A DNA stretch of 64,000 bases from an uncultured Paracoccaceae bacterium (GTDB lineage: Bacteria; Pseudomonadota; Alphaproteobacteria; Rhodobacterales; Rhodobacteraceae), in the NCBI GenBank assembly GCA_947499635.1, contig CANMPD010000002.1, positions 186,001 to 250,000 of the forward strand, written 5' to 3'. This document shows, one piece after another, positions 26,313-36,848 of this stretch (within the stretch, counting starts at the first letter, position 1; every line of letters begins with the position of its first letter). Position numbers and translations under genes: made by a program. The notes under the pieces were generated by a model. It had not been told where the DNA came from, ran no database searches, and was given only the letters and a program-made list of their open reading frames with translations.

Positions 26313-26995
26313 TCTTTACGGCTTTTGCCAAAGCAATTTCCCAATTCGGTGATCCTCGCTTTCGACGGGTCATCCGAAATGGCATCTGCCTCAGCGCCCT
26401 GTTGCTTTTAGGGGGCTCTGTTTTGCTCAAGCTGCTCGTTGCTTGGCTTATCGGGCCAAGCTTAACCTTGCCTGTGATTGGTGAAGTCACCTGGGTTAGC
26501 AGTTTTCTCTCGAATGGGGTTCTGGTGATGATGCTCGCCGCATCCACCTTTATGATGATCCCGGTCGCGTCCGCCATGGCCTCTTTGTTCTCAGATCAAG
26601 TGGCCGATGCCGTCGAAGACGTGCACTATCCACACTTACCATCCGTCAAGGGCCTCTCGATCTGGGACAGCCTCAAAGACGGGATAAGCGCCCTTGGTGT
26701 AATGATTGCTGCCAACACCCTTGCATTGATCCTGTATCTGCTGCTGCCACCCTTTGCGCCTTTTATATTTTGGGCGCTCAATGGGTTTTTGTTAGGACGC
26801 GAGTACTTCACCCTCGTTGCTGCGCGTCGCGTCGGTTTGGCGACAGCAAAGCACCTGCGCCGCCGTCACCGTTTCACCATCTGGGCCGCTGGTATTTTGA
26901 TGGCCTTACCTTTATCTGTGCCGATCTTAAACTTGATAGTGCCCGTTTTGGGGGCTGCAACCTTCACGCATATTTATCATCGTCTCAAAGAATAA
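26309..26995 (+). CDS. EI24 / CysZ-like membrane protein
   Basis: 228 residues with four to five hydrophobic segments (about 23-48, 66-88, 127-150, 188-215). The conserved EI24 region includes FSDQVADAVED, FWALNGFLLGREYF and the basic RRVGL-LRRRHR loop. CysZ, the best-known EI24 protein, is a sulfate permease; whether this one moves sulfate is not shown, although sat-cysC is 31 kb away. It is coupled to the nitroreductase through a 4-bp overlap. A GC-rich hairpin follows. Confidence 0.88.
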   Translation: MIFTAFAKAISQFGDPRFRRVIRNGICLSALLLLGGSVLLKLLVAWLIGPSLTLPVIGEVTWVSSFLSNGVLVMMLAASTFMMIPVASAMASLFSDQVADAVEDVHYPHLPSVKGLSIWDSLKDGISALGVMIAANTLALILYLLLPPFAPFIFWALNGFLLGREYFTLVAARRVGLATAKHLRRRHRFTIWAAGILMALPLSVPILNLIVPVLGAATFTHIYHRLKE

Positions 26996-27021
26996 ATCAC
27001 CCGCTGGCCACAAACGCCACC

Positions 27022-27044
27022 GCGCCGCGCGCCCTGCGCGGCGC
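27022..27044. terminator. GC-rich hairpin after EI24 gene
   Basis: GCGCCGCGC-gccct-GCGCGGCGC, a perfect 9-bp stem 26 bp past the stop. No U-run follows on either strand, so a factor-independent terminator is not certain. Confidence 0.5.
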
Positions 27045-27130
27045 TTGGCCCAACGGATTTAGGGCATGTTTCATACCCCAAAGCGGGCGGGAGCACCACG
27101 TTGCCTCCGTGGTTGCCCCCGTGCTTTGCG

Positions 27131-27406
27131 CTACTGTCGCTCAGATAAAACGCCAAACCAATCCAGATCCTCAACCGTAATGATCTCCATTACAACGATC
27201 ACGGCGATTATGCTCCAGATAACTGCAGCAACGCCGGTTGTGATCCACGCTTTTTGTCTAAGATAATGCGTTTCAGGCGCGCCTGCATGTGTGCCGGGCA
27301 CAATGTCCCCAACATCTCCCTGTGTTTGGACACGTATCGGTAAGACAATGAAAAACGTCATAAACCAAACCACGGCATACAGCACGATTGCAGATGTAAT
27401 CCCCAT
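27131..27406 (-). CDS. DUF1467 family small membrane protein
   Basis: 91 residues with two TM segments (about 4-23 and 53-75). Between them lies the conserved VLPIRVQTQGDVGDIVPGTHAG-type loop, then APETHYLRQK. This is DUF1467, an alphaproteobacterial family often encoded next to methylmalonyl-CoA epimerase, as here (37 bp downstream of mce). The function is unknown. Confidence 0.9.
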   Translation of the reverse strand: MGITSAIVLYAVVWFMTFFIVLPIRVQTQGDVGDIVPGTHAGAPETHYLRQKAWITTGVAAVIWSIIAVIVVMEIITVEDLDWFGVLSERQ

Positions 27407-27443
27407 ATCTCACCTCTTTAAATTGGCACACGCGCATCAGCAA

Positions 27444-27842
27444 TCACACCTGCTCCAATTCGATCAGGCAGCCGTCAAAGTCTTTGGGATGCAGGAACAC
27501 AACAGGCTTCCCATGTGCTCCAATTTTCACCGGGCCCAAAACACGTGCTCCCTGTTCGATCAACTGGTCCCGCGCCGTGGCGATGTCATCCACCTCGTAA
27601 CAGATGTGATGCATGCCGCCATTTGGATTCTTTTCCAGAAACGTTGTGATCACCGAATTGTCTCCAAGCGGAAACAAAAGCTCAATTTTGGTATTGGGTA
27701 AATCGACAAATACGACCGTAACACCATGCTCGGGCTCGTCCTGTGGCGCACTGACCGACGCGCCCAACATATCGCGATACGTCGCAATCGCGCGCTCTAA
27801 ATCAGGAACCGCAATTGCCACATGGTTCAATCGACCGATCAT
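27444..27842 (-). CDS. mce: Methylmalonyl-CoA epimerase
   Basis: 132 residues of the glyoxalase/VOC fold: MIGRLNHVAIAVPDLERA at the start, VVFVDLPNTKIELL, GGMHHICYEVDD and a C-terminal FDGCLIELEQV. Metal ligands His, His and Glu are in place. It interconverts (S)- and (R)-methylmalonyl-CoA in propionyl-CoA use. The start at 27842 is set by GGAGG 5 bases upstream; longer upstream forms are not needed. It is followed by the DUF1467 gene. MeaB of the same pathway is at 2-3 kb. Confidence 0.95.
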   Translation of the reverse strand: MIGRLNHVAIAVPDLERAIATYRDMLGASVSAPQDEPEHGVTVVFVDLPNTKIELLFPLGDNSVITTFLEKNPNGGMHHICYEVDDIATARDQLIEQGARVLGPVKIGAHGKPVVFLHPKDFDGCLIELEQV

Positions 27843-28002
27843 CGCCACCTCCATCCTTGGGTCGCCATTAGGCACAGGTTGGTCCTGAAGACTCAAGAGA
27901 TTTTTCACCCTGACCGAATACATACAAACCCACGCGTAACATTAACCACTTGTTAGCCCCGTTTTCTTATCGTCACAGGCATCACTCAGTAAGGATCACA
28001 AC

Positions 28003-28722
28003 ATGGACGATTCGGACCTATTTGCATCAGCCACGCGCTTAGCCACGCCCCGCCGCCCGCTTTTGGGACTAACCGTTTTGGTTGTCGAAGACAGCCGGTA
28101 TGCCTGCGAAGCCATGCGCCTACTGTGTCTTCGCAGCGGTGCTCGGATTAGACGTGCTGATTGTCTGCGTTCTGCGCGGCGACACTTGCAAGTCTATCGT
28201 CCATCAACTGTCATCATCGATTTGGGCTTGCCTGATGGGTCCGGCGCGGATCTGATCTCGGAATTGGCCAACACCACGCCACGTGTTTCTGTCATTTTGG
28301 GCATGTCCGGGGACGATGGCGGTGAACAAATTGCTCTGGATGCAGGGGCCGATGGCTTTTTGGCAAAACCCATTACATCCCTTGGCGCCTTTCAGGCCTC
28401 TATTTTGTCAAAGCTACCAGCCGAACGTCAACCTGTCGGCCCGAGAACCGTCACCGACGAACAGGTCGAGCCTGATCTCCTCGCTTTCCAAGACGACCTC
28501 GCCCATGCCGCCGAAGTTCTAAACGATGCTTCAGACGAAAAGACACTTGCCTACCTCGCGCAATTCCTAGGTGGCGTGGCGCGCAGTGTTGGGGACACGA
28601 CACTTGCCGATGCAGCTATGGATGTCGCCAACACCTCGTCAGGAGAGATGGACATTGCGATGCAATCCAACATGCTTGCAAATCTGGTTCAAAAACGTAT
28701 CGAACGTAAAATCGCTATCTAA
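28003..28722 (+). CDS. Response regulator with C-terminal helical domain
   Basis: 239 residues. A receiver domain (about 22-140) has an acidic pocket in VVEDS, phospho-acceptor Asp in IIDLGLPDGSG, Ser in GMSGDD and Lys in LAKPI. The remaining 100 residues are helical, without a recognisable DNA-binding or enzymatic output (LAYLAQFLGGVARSVGD, then LANLVQKRIERK). It may signal by protein contact. AAGGATCACAAC precedes the ATG. The stop codon overlaps the start of a 30-residue membrane peptide (TAATG). No sensor kinase is nearby. Confidence 0.88.
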   Translation: MDDSDLFASATRLATPRRPLLGLTVLVVEDSRYACEAMRLLCLRSGARIRRADCLRSARRHLQVYRPSTVIIDLGLPDGSGADLISELANTTPRVSVILGMSGDDGGEQIALDAGADGFLAKPITSLGAFQASILSKLPAERQPVGPRTVTDEQVEPDLLAFQDDLAHAAEVLNDASDEKTLAYLAQFLGGVARSVGDTTLADAAMDVANTSSGEMDIAMQSNMLANLVQKRIERKIAI

Positions 28723-28814
28723 TGCTTGAAACGATTTTGATCAGCTCAACCACGCTCGTCGTCGCCCTTGCAATGCAAGCCATCAGACTAAAACGTGAGC
28801 GCCGCAAGAACTGA
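28722..28814 (+). CDS. 30-residue single-TM peptide coupled to response regulator
   Basis: The ATG shares a base with the response-regulator stop (TAATG). The peptide starts MLETILISSTTLVVALAMQA, one hydrophobic helix, and ends in a basic tail (RLKRERRKN). That is the layout of a small membrane protein with its C-terminus in the cytoplasm. There is no other gene between it and the terminator at 28.87 kb. The stop/start overlap and intact frame suggest it is translated, but there is no family match to support it. Confidence 0.5.
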   Translation: MLETILISSTTLVVALAMQAIRLKRERRKN

Positions 28815-28865
28815 TTTCCGTGAGACGCGTGAGCTTATCTTCCGACAATCAAAGAAGAACCAACG

Positions 28866-28895
28866 ACAAAGGGCCGCCAAATGGCAGCCCTTTGT
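28866..28895. terminator. Bidirectional terminator between response regulator unit and aspS
   Basis: ACAAAGGGCcGCCA-aa-TGGCaGCCCTTTGTGT. The stem has one internal mismatch and is flanked by A's and T's, usable from both sides. Confidence 0.85.
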
Positions 28896-28923
28896 GTTTC
28901 AACACTCCGCAATCAGAGCAATC

Positions 28924-30720
28924 TTAGTCTTGTGGGATAACCCGCAGATTTAGTTCCATCAACTGCTCTGCCAAAGGCTCAGATGGGGCAGACATCATCA
29001 GATCTTCGGCGCGTTGGTTCATTGGGAACATGATGACTTCACGGATATTTGCCTCATCCGCAAGCAACATCACGATACGGTCGATCCCAGCAGCACAACC
29101 ACCGTGCGGAGGGGCACCGTATTGGAACGCATTCACCATCCCGCCAAAGCGTTTTTCAACTTCTTCTTTGCCATAACCTGCAATTTCAAAGGCTTTGAAC
29201 ATGATTTCCGGGCGGTGATTCCGGATCGCGCCTGAAACCAATTCATATCCGTTACAGGCCAAGTCATATTGGTTGCCGCGTACATCCAGCGGATTGCCTT
29301 CTAGCGCGTCCATACCGCCCTGGGGCATGGAGAACGGGTTGTGTTCAAAGTCGATTTTGCCACTGTCTTCGTCTTGCTCGTAGATTGGGAAATCCACGAT
29401 CCAAGCAAAGGCAAAACGGTCCCGCCAGTTCTCATTTTCCGCAGATTTGGGAGTCTCTTCCCAAATCACATTACGGGCACGACCTGCGATGGCTTCAAAC
29501 GTTTTGGGTTTACCACCCAAGAAGAACGCAGCATCACCAACCTCAAGACCCAATTGCTGACGGATTGCTTCAGTCCGCTCAGGGCCGATGTTCTTTGCCA
29601 GTGGACCTGCGGCTTCCATACCCTCAGCACCTTCGCGCCAGAAGATATAGCCCATGCCCGGCAGGCCTTCTTGCTGGGCGAATTTATTCATACGGTCACA
29701 GAACTTACGTGACCCGCCTTTGGGGGCAGGAATGGCGCGGACTTGGGTGCCTTCTTGCTCCAAAAGCTTAGCAAAGATTGCAAAACCAGAGCCACGGAAA
29801 TGGTCAGACACCACTTGCATTTTGATCGGGTTACGCAGATCCGGCTTGTCGGACCCATACCAAAGCGCTGCATCTTTATAGGAAATCTGCGGCCATTCAT
29901 CTGCCGCATCGACTTTACGACCGTTCCCAAACTCTTCAAACACACCAGCGATGACAGGCGAGATTGTGTCAAAAACGTCCTGTTGGGTGACAAAAGACAT
30001 TTCCATGTCAAGCTGATAGAAATCTGTAGGTGACCGGTCAGCCCGCGGGTCTTCGTCGCGGAAACAGGGGGCGATTTGGAAATACTTATCAAACCCAGAG
30101 ACCATCATCAGTTGTTTAAATTGCTGAGGCGCCTGAGGCAAAGCATAGAACTTACCCGGATGCAGACGTGATGGCACGAGGAAATCGCGCGCGCCTTCAG
30201 GTGATGATGCGGTGATGATTGGGGTTTGATATTCGTTAAACCCTTTATCCCACATGCGTTTGCGGATCGATTGAACCAGATTTGAACGCAGCACCATGTT
30301 CTTTTGCATCTTTTCGCGACGCAAATCGAGGTAACGATACCGCAGGCGTGTCTCCTCGGGGTATTCCTGCTCTCCAAAGACCATCAACGGCAACTCTTCT
30401 GAGGCGCCAAGAACTTCGATATCGCGGATAAAGACCTCAATCTCACCTGTGGAAATCTTAGAGTTCACAAGGCTCTCGTCACGCGCCATGACATTCCCGT
30501 CGATGCGGATACACCACTCTGAACGCACTTTTTCGATGTCAGCAAAAACCGGGCTATCGGGATCTGCCATAACCTGCGTCACGCCGTAATGGTCGCGTAA
30601 ATCGATAAACAACAGTCCGCCGTGATCGCGGACCCGGTGAACCCAGCCAGATAAACGAACGGTTTCGCCTACGTTGGATTTATTTAATTCGGCGCAGGTG
30701 TGGCTGCGATAAGCGTGCAT
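28924..30720 (-). CDS. aspS: Aspartate--tRNA ligase
   Basis: 598 residues, class II synthetase of bacterial AspRS size. The N-terminal OB fold for anticodon binding ([23 protein letters not shown]) is followed by the catalytic core: motif 2 around [12 protein letters not shown], a GAD insertion domain and motif 3 ([14 protein letters not shown]). Many alphaproteobacterial AspRS also charge tRNA-Asn (non-discriminating); that cannot be decided here. Its 3' end shares the terminator with the response-regulator unit. Confidence 0.98.
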   Translation of the reverse strand: MHAYRSHTCAELNKSNVGETVRLSGWVHRVRDHGGLLFIDLRDHYGVTQVMADPDSPVFADIEKVRSEWCIRIDGNVMARDESLVNSKISTGEIEVFIRDIEVLGASEELPLMVFGEQEYPEETRLRYRYLDLRREKMQKNMVLRSNLVQSIRKRMWDKGFNEYQTPIITASSPEGARDFLVPSRLHPGKFYALPQAPQQFKQLMMVSGFDKYFQIAPCFRDEDPRADRSPTDFYQLDMEMSFVTQQDVFDTISPVIAGVFEEFGNGRKVDAADEWPQISYKDAALWYGSDKPDLRNPIKMQVVSDHFRGSGFAIFAKLLEQEGTQVRAIPAPKGGSRKFCDRMNKFAQQEGLPGMGYIFWREGAEGMEAAGPLAKNIGPERTEAIRQQLGLEVGDAAFFLGGKPKTFEAIAGRARNVIWEETPKSAENENWRDRFAFAWIVDFPIYEQDEDSGKIDFEHNPFSMPQGGMDALEGNPLDVRGNQYDLACNGYELVSGAIRNHRPEIMFKAFEIAGYGKEEVEKRFGGMVNAFQYGAPPHGGCAAGIDRIVMLLADEANIREVIMFPMNQRAEDLMMSAPSEPLAEQLMELNLRVIPQD

Positions 30721-30858
30721 AGAGGGCCTCTTTCGGCTGATGGCGTATTTTCAACCTGACTGCCGCCGATCACAAAACCAGCGCCTCTCGTCGAAAATAT
30801 TCAATTCCGTTTTAGCCGATACACAAGGTTGCGCGCGCGTTGTCAAGCAAACTGGATA

Positions 30859-31548
30859 TTAAATGTCTTGCGGCGCCACAAATTTCGCGACGATCAGACC
30901 TCGTAATGCATTGGTCAGGTATATTGTCTGTGCTTGGGTTAAATCATGCTGAGATATCACAGCCTCTGATACACGCCCCTGCGCAAGCAGAGATTGGCGA
31001 AAAACTCCTGGCAAACACCCCGTTGTCCGTGCAGGCGTCAACCACCTTTCATCAGCGGTCACGACAACGACATTGGTAATCGTCCCTTCGCAGACTTCGC
31101 CGCGTTCATTCACAAATACATATTCATCAATCCCCGCGGGCAATCTGCGACGCGCGTCATCATAGACACCACGGCATGTGGTTTTATGCTGCAAAAACAC
31201 GTCTTCAGACTGTAAGATACTGGGCGCAATCGTAAACCGCCACTCTTGAGCGGCGGCAGGCATCTCTGCCAAGGTTACGTCAAATTCACCATTCGCCGCG
31301 AGTGTGAACCGGCACCGTTTGGGCTGTTCGGCAGCAATCCCGTCGACCAAAGCCACAGCCTGTTCACGATCAAAGGCTATCCCGAAAGCAGTGGCCGAGC
31401 GTTGCATGCGGGAAAGGTGCAAATCAAATCGTTGCACAGCTTGCCCCGGTACGTATCCAAAGGTTTCGATCAAACGAAACGTTGGATCAGCAAGCGCTTG
31501 CGCACGCTCAGCAGGTGTTATGACAGGTGTGCAAATCGGGATTTCCAT
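30859..31548 (-). CDS. pabC: Aminotransferase class IV, aminodeoxychorismate lyase-like
   Basis: 229 residues of fold-type IV PLP enzyme. The catalytic Lys is in the HKTTCRGVYDDARRR segment, then EYVFVNERGEVCEGTITNVV (the EGT-x-N cofactor segment) and LPGVFRQ. By context (31-bp overlap with the end of pabB) it is the lyase that releases p-aminobenzoate for folate synthesis. The GAGGAAACG ribosome site is inside pabB, indicating coupling. Branched-chain or D-amino-acid transaminase activity cannot be excluded by sequence alone. Confidence 0.88.
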   Translation of the reverse strand: MEIPICTPVITPAERAQALADPTFRLIETFGYVPGQAVQRFDLHLSRMQRSATAFGIAFDREQAVALVDGIAAEQPKRCRFTLAANGEFDVTLAEMPAAAQEWRFTIAPSILQSEDVFLQHKTTCRGVYDDARRRLPAGIDEYVFVNERGEVCEGTITNVVVVTADERWLTPARTTGCLPGVFRQSLLAQGRVSEAVISQHDLTQAQTIYLTNALRGLIVAKFVAPQDI

Positions 31549-32633
31549 TGCGTTTCCTCATATTCAGATGCAGCCGTACTGTCCCAAACAAGCCCGCCGC
31601 CCACGTTAAACCGCGCCTGCGTGCCATCAAGTGTCAGTGTGCGAATGGCGACATTAAATTCTGACCGCCCATCAGGGGCCGCCCAACCGATTGTGCCACA
31701 GTAAATTTCGCGCGCAGCCGGTTCCAAATTCGCCAAAATGGTCATCGCACTCACTTTGGGGGCCCCCGTAATCGACCCACAGGGAAACAAGGCCGCAAAG
31801 ATATCCGCCAGCGTCACCCCGACCCGTAATCGTGCACGCACAAGGGACACCATCTGATGCACCGTGGTATAGGTCTCGACGGCAAACAGATCCGGCACTT
31901 GCACAGAGCCAAGCTCGGCCACGCGTGAAATATCGTTGCGTAAGAGGTCGACAATCATCAGGTTCTCAGCGCGGCTTTTTTCGTCTGTCATCAAGAATTC
32001 TTTGCGCTGCAAATCTTCGCTCGCATCATCACTGCGCGGCTGCGTGCCTTTCATTGGGCGAGTCTCGATCACCCCATCAGCGTCGGTGCGAAAAAATAAT
32101 TCAGGACTGCGAGACAACAGCGTAGGCAAGGCATCCTGCACCACCAAGGCGCCGTGCCCAACTGGCTGGCGTGCGATCAGCGCGCCATACAGCGCCTCTG
32201 CAGAGCCTTTTGCCTGCGCATCAATCGGATAGGTCAGGTTGGCTTGGTAAATATCCCCTGCCCCAATGGCGGCCTTTACCGTATCAAACGCGCTTTGATA
32301 CGCTTTTGCATCCCATAGCGGTTTAAAATCCTGCAAACTGGCCACGCCACCCGCAAGCGGTGCAGCAATCGTCGGCGCGTCATAGACACCGAATTGCAAC
32401 AGCGGCAATTTTCGCCTCTGGGGCATGAGCTCCGCCAATTTGGGCTCGAGCGCGTATCCCAACTCATAACTGGCATATCCGGCCACCCATGACCCAGCCG
32501 CGCGCGCCGCGTCAATTTGTGCCAGCGCCCCCGACACGTCACACGCATGCCACGCCGAAATAAGTTGCCGCGGCGCGTTAAACCAGGCAGGTTGTTCCTG
32601 CGCATTGGGACCTGTGTCAAACCGGATCCGCAC
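31518..32633 (-). CDS. pabB: Aminodeoxychorismate synthase component I
   Basis: 371 residues of the anthranilate-synthase-I/chorismate-binding family. Key blocks are GDIYQANLTYP, SPELFF, ETRPMKGTQPR, MIVDLLRNDI, ALFPCGSITGAPK and GTIGWAAPDG. PabB aminates chorismate. The short N-terminus is typical of the alphaproteobacterial form. A GTG at 32633 is chosen as start: GAGGAG lies 9 bases upstream and the protein then begins MRIRFDTGP as in relatives; a TTG or CTG further up is possible. It forms an operon with the class IV aminotransferase and is divergent from carB. Confidence 0.93.
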   Translation of the reverse strand: MRIRFDTGPNAQEQPAWFNAPRQLISAWHACDVSGALAQIDAARAAGSWVAGYASYELGYALEPKLAELMPQRRKLPLLQFGVYDAPTIAAPLAGGVASLQDFKPLWDAKAYQSAFDTVKAAIGAGDIYQANLTYPIDAQAKGSAEALYGALIARQPVGHGALVVQDALPTLLSRSPELFFRTDADGVIETRPMKGTQPRSDDASEDLQRKEFLMTDEKSRAENLMIVDLLRNDISRVAELGSVQVPDLFAVETYTTVHQMVSLVRARLRVGVTLADIFAALFPCGSITGAPKVSAMTILANLEPAAREIYCGTIGWAAPDGRSEFNVAIRTLTLDGTQARFNVGGGLVWDSTAASEYEETQWKSRFAHLS

Positions 32634-32839
32634 CAGCGGGTACTCCTCTTTTATCGTGACCAGCCATATATATGTTTCCCCTCTGTAGGGAAGGGTCGAA
32701 AACGGCAAATTACATCTCAGGTCCGATGCCCCTTGCACCTTTCGTCCCGCTGCCTATAACGCAGGACAATTTGGGTGTTCGCGCGCCCTGATTCACAAGT
32801 TACAGCCCGCCCACGCCGAGACATCTAAGGACAGCAACC

Positions 32840-35800
32840 ATGCCTAAAAGAACCGACATCAAATCCATCATGATCATCGGCGCGGGGCCGATTGTGATCG
32901 GTCAGGCTTGCGAGTTCGATTATTCCGGGGCCCAAGCCTGTAAAGCGCTGCGCGAAGAAGGATATCGCGTTATTCTCGTCAATTCGAACCCCGCGACAAT
33001 CATGACGGACCCCGGGCTGGCAGACGCGACATATATCGAGCCGATCACACCAGAAGTGGTCGCCAAGATTATCGAGAAAGAGCGCCCAGATGCATTGCTA
33101 CCAACCATGGGTGGGCAAACCGGCCTAAACACCTCGCTTGCGCTTGAGGAAATGGGTGTGCTGGAAAAATTCGGTGTCGAGATGATCGGCGCCAAACGCG
33201 AAGCGATTGAAATGGCCGAAGACCGCGCCTTGTTCCGCGAAGCGATGGATCGTCTGGGTCTTGAAAATCCGCGCGCGACCATCGTAACGGCTCCGACAAA
33301 AGACAACGGAGCTGTGGATCTGGATGCCGGCGTTCAAATCGCTTTGGAATCGCTCGAAGATATTGGTCTGCCTGCAATTATCCGGCCCGCCTTTACCCTT
33401 GGTGGCACCGGCGGCGGTGTGGCGTATAACCGCGAAGACTATATTCATTTCTGCCGCTCCGGCATGGATGCCAGCCCTGTAAATCAGATTTTGGTCGACG
33501 AAAGCTTGTTGGGTTGGAAAGAATACGAAATGGAAGTGGTCCGCGACAAAGCGGATAATGCCATTATCGTCTGCTCGATCGAAAACATCGACCCTATGGG
33601 CGTCCACACTGGCGATTCGATCACAGTGGCCCCCGCCCTGACGCTGACAGATAAAGAATACCAAATGATGCGCACCGCTTCGATTGCGGTTCTGCGTGAA
33701 ATCGGCGTAGAGACTGGCGGCTCAAACGTACAATGGGCGGTGAACCCTGCGGACGGTCGTATGGTCGTCATCGAGATGAACCCACGTGTCAGCCGATCCT
33801 CTGCTTTGGCATCCAAAGCAACCGGTTTCCCGATTGCCAAAATCGCCGCAAAACTGGCAATTGGCTTTACACTGGACGAGCTGGACAACGATATCACAGG
33901 GGTGACGCCTGCGTCGTTTGAACCCTCAATCGATTATGTTGTCACCAAGATTCCGAAATTCGCCTTTGAGAAATTCCCCGGCTCAGAACCTTATCTGACA
34001 ACTGCGATGAAATCCGTCGGCGAAACCATGGCCATCGGACGCACCATCCACGAAAGCCTGCAAAAGGCACTGGCATCGATGGAATCTGGCCTGACCGGCT
34101 TTGACGAAATCACCATCCCAGGCGTCACTGCAGGCCTATGGGAAAGCGCCAGCGGCGATGACAAAGCGGCCGTCGTCAAAGCGATCAGCCAGCAAACCCC
34201 AGACCGCATGCGCACCATCGCACAAGCCATGCGTCATGGGTTAAGCAACGACGAAATCTTTGCCGTCACCAAATTCGACCCATGGTTCCTTGCCCGCATT
34301 CGTGAAATCATCGACGCCGAGCGTGATATCCGCAAAGACGGCCTGCCAATGCGCGAAGAGGCGATGCGCCAGCTGAAAATGCTGGGCTTTACCGATGCCC
34401 GTCTTGGCCTATTAACGGGTCGCGACGAAGACAACGTACGCCGGGCCCGTCATAATCTTGGCGTCAAAGCCGTCTTCAAACGCATCGACACCTGTGCCGC
34501 TGAATTTGAAGCCCAAACACCTTATATGTATTCCACCTATGAGGCGCCAATGATGGGTGAGGTCGAATGCGAAGCCCGTCCTTCTGATCGTAAAAAGGTG
34601 GTCATTCTTGGTGGTGGTCCCAACCGTATCGGCCAAGGGATCGAGTTTGATTACTGCTGTTGCCACGCCTGTTATGCGCTGACAGATGCAGGTTACGAGA
34701 CCATCATGATCAACTGTAACCCTGAAACGGTTTCAACGGATTATGACACCTCGGATCGCTTGTATTTCGAACCGCTGACCTTTGAGCACGTGATGGAAAT
34801 CCTGCGTGTTGAGCAAGAAAACGGCACGTTGCACGGTGTGATCGTACAGTTTGGCGGCCAAACACCGTTGAAATTGGCGAACTCGTTAGAAGCCGAAGGG
34901 ATCCCGATTCTTGGCACCACCCCTGATGCGATTGACCTTGCCGAAGACCGTGAACGTTTCCAAGAGCTGGTAAACACGCTTGGCCTGAAACAGCCAAACA
35001 ACGGCATCGCATCCACAGATGAGCAAGCCTTTGAAATCGCCAAAAAGATCGGCTTCCCACTGGTCATCCGCCCATCCTATGTTTTGGGCGGTCGTGCGAT
35101 GGAAATCGTGCGTGATATGGATCAGCTGAAACGCTATATCGCCGAGGCCGTTGTTGTGTCCGGTGACAGCCCTGTGCTGCTCGACAGCTATCTGTCTGGC
35201 GCGGTTGAGCTGGACGTGGATGCAATTTGCGACGGCACCGACGTACATGTTGCGGGTATCATGCAACATATCGAAGAAGCTGGCGTTCACTCAGGCGACA
35301 GCGCCTGCTCCCTGCCGCCCTACTCGTTGGAGCAGGACGTTATCGAACGCGTCAAAGAGCAAACCAACGCTTTGGCCAAGGCCCTGAATGTTGTGGGTCT
35401 GATGAATATCCAGTTCGCGATTAAGAACAATGATATCTACCTGATCGAGGTCAACCCACGCGCATCCCGTACGGTTCCCTTTGTGGCCAAAGCAACCGAC
35501 AGTGCCATTGCGTCAATCGCGGCACGTGTCATGGCCGGCGAGCCGCTCAGCAACTTCCCACGGCGCGGTGCTTATGCGGATGATGCAGGTTATGACGTGA
35601 ACACGCCAATGGCGGATCCAATGACATTGGCCGATCCAAACATGCCCTGGTTCTCGGTCAAAGAGGCGGTCCTGCCCTTTGCCCGCTTCCCCGGTGTGGA
35701 CACAATCCTCGGGCCGGAAATGCGCTCAACCGGTGAAGTCATGGGCTGGGATCGCAGCTTTGGTCGGGCCTTTCTTAAGGCACAGATGGGGGCCGGTGTT

Positions 35801-36202
35801 ACACTTCCCCGTACCGGTACGGCCTTTATCTCGATCAAGGATGACGACAAGACAGACGTCATGCTGGATGCGGCACGTACCCTAGTGGCACAAGATTTCA
35901 AACTTGTTGCATCGCGCGGAACACAGGCGTGGCTTGCGGATCAAGGGATTGACTGCACCGTGGTCAACAAGGTCTATGAGGGACGCCCCCATATCGTTGA
36001 CATGCTCAAAGATGGTGAAGTTCAACTGTTGATGAACACCACCGAAGGCGCGCAGGCGGTAGAAGATTCCAAACCTATGCGGACTGTCGCACTTTACGAT
36101 AAGATCCCGTATTTCACGACAGCAGCCGGTGCACATGCCGCTGCCCAAGCGATCAAGGCACAAGCCGAAGACGAGATCGAAGTGAAATCTCTTCAGGGCT
36201 AA
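32840..36202 (+). CDS. carB: Carbamoyl-phosphate synthase large subunit
   Basis: 1120 residues, with two homologous ATP-grasp halves (about 1-400 and 560-950), an oligomerisation domain between them and a C-terminal MGS-like allosteric domain. Repeated motifs include [17 protein letters not shown] in the first half and [17 protein letters not shown] in the second. It makes carbamoyl phosphate from bicarbonate, ATP and ammonia supplied by CarA, feeding pyrimidines and arginine (argF at 6.4 kb). AAGGACAGCAACC precedes the ATG. carA is not in this window. A strong terminator follows. Confidence 0.98.
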   Translation: MPKRTDIKSIMIIGAGPIVIGQACEFDYSGAQACKALREEGYRVILVNSNPATIMTDPGLADATYIEPITPEVVAKIIEKERPDALLPTMGGQTGLNTSLALEEMGVLEKFGVEMIGAKREAIEMAEDRALFREAMDRLGLENPRATIVTAPTKDNGAVDLDAGVQIALESLEDIGLPAIIRPAFTLGGTGGGVAYNREDYIHFCRSGMDASPVNQILVDESLLGWKEYEMEVVRDKADNAIIVCSIENIDPMGVHTGDSITVAPALTLTDKEYQMMRTASIAVLREIGVETGGSNVQWAVNPADGRMVVIEMNPRVSRSSALASKATGFPIAKIAAKLAIGFTLDELDNDITGVTPASFEPSIDYVVTKIPKFAFEKFPGSEPYLTTAMKSVGETMAIGRTIHESLQKALASMESGLTGFDEITIPGVTAGLWESASGDDKAAVVKAISQQTPDRMRTIAQAMRHGLSNDEIFAVTKFDPWFLARIREIIDAERDIRKDGLPMREEAMRQLKMLGFTDARLGLLTGRDEDNVRRARHNLGVKAVFKRIDTCAAEFEAQTPYMYSTYEAPMMGEVECEARPSDRKKVVILGGGPNRIGQGIEFDYCCCHACYALTDAGYETIMINCNPETVSTDYDTSDRLYFEPLTFEHVMEILRVEQENGTLHGVIVQFGGQTPLKLANSLEAEGIPILGTTPDAIDLAEDRERFQELVNTLGLKQPNNGIASTDEQAFEIAKKIGFPLVIRPSYVLGGRAMEIVRDMDQLKRYIAEAVVVSGDSPVLLDSYLSGAVELDVDAICDGTDVHVAGIMQHIEEAGVHSGDSACSLPPYSLEQDVIERVKEQTNALAKALNVVGLMNIQFAIKNNDIYLIEVNPRASRTVPFVAKATDSAIASIAARVMAGEPLSNFPRRGAYADDAGYDVNTPMADPMTLADPNMPWFSVKEAVLPFARFPGVDTILGPEMRSTGEVMGWDRSFGRAFLKAQMGAGVTLPRTGTAFISIKDDDKTDVMLDAARTLVAQDFKLVASRGTQAWLADQGIDCTVVNKVYEGRPHIVDMLKDGEVQLLMNTTEGAQAVEDSKPMRTVALYDKIPYFTTAAGAHAAAQAIKAQAEDEIEVKSLQG

Positions 36203-36238
36203 CGCCATCATCTGCACGACCCTAATTCACAGATCCAA

Positions 36239-36265
36239 AGCGCCCCTTTGATAGGGGCGTTTTTT
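36239..36265 (+). terminator. Terminator after carB
   Basis: AGCGCCCCTttgatAGGGGCGTTTTTTA: a 7-bp GC-rich stem followed directly by six T's, 36 bp past the carB stop. Confidence 0.93.
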
Positions 36266-36848
36266 ATGTGGAGGGATAAAATCACCTATCTCCTTAAAGG
36301 GGATTAAATAGGACAGCAAAACTGTCTTATCGTTTCGTTCGCGAAACATTAGGTCACAGGCAATGCCTATTAACCATTTGATAATACGTTAAAAATACAC
36401 AAAATACCTTATCAGAACACCGTTTCAAATAGATCAGAAATGCGCTCTTCAGCACGTTCTTGATTTGGATCTCACCTCAGGCACACAGTTGTAAGGTCAT
36501 TCAAAATATACCAAAGCTTTGCTTGTCATCCGTTCGTTTGAGATGATTTCCCCCCCCCCGTTAGGTCTCAGTACTTGTCAGAGATTTCCGCCTCTACTGT
36601 AAAAATGCGCATTAGATGCGAGCTAGAGACGGATACAAATCGACCTCAACTGCGCCTGTAATCAAAGGACTGTTTACCAATATGCGCCATGAAGGATCTA
36701 GAGCCTTTGAAGTAGGTGGTGAGAGGTCAGGTAAAACGCTGATCTGGCGTCAATTTATGGGTAAAACCTGCCCAGCCTAAGCACAACTCTTGCGTTCATA
36801 TGGCAAACGTTTCACTCTTGATTAAGACCGATAGACCGAGGACCCCCA
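36266..36848. other. Intergenic region with C10 tract, no clear gene
   Basis: 583 bp. It holds a small perfect hairpin with a TTCG loop (GTTTCG-TTCG-CGAAAC, about 36334-36349), a run of ten C's at 36550-36559, and a 32-codon frame at 36682-36780 that resembles nothing known. The second half has the promoter for the tiny lipoprotein gene. No RNA gene was recognised. Confidence 0.5.
36550..36559 (+). repeat. Homopolymer tract of ten C
   Basis: Ten consecutive C residues in an otherwise A/T-rich stretch 300 bp upstream of the small lipoprotein gene. Such tracts are prone to slippage (and to sequencing error). Confidence 0.85.

Noticed and set aside
36682-36780. 32-codon open frame in the carB-RND spacer
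   Set aside because: No ribosome site, no family match and no clear coding character. Described within the intergenic entry instead.
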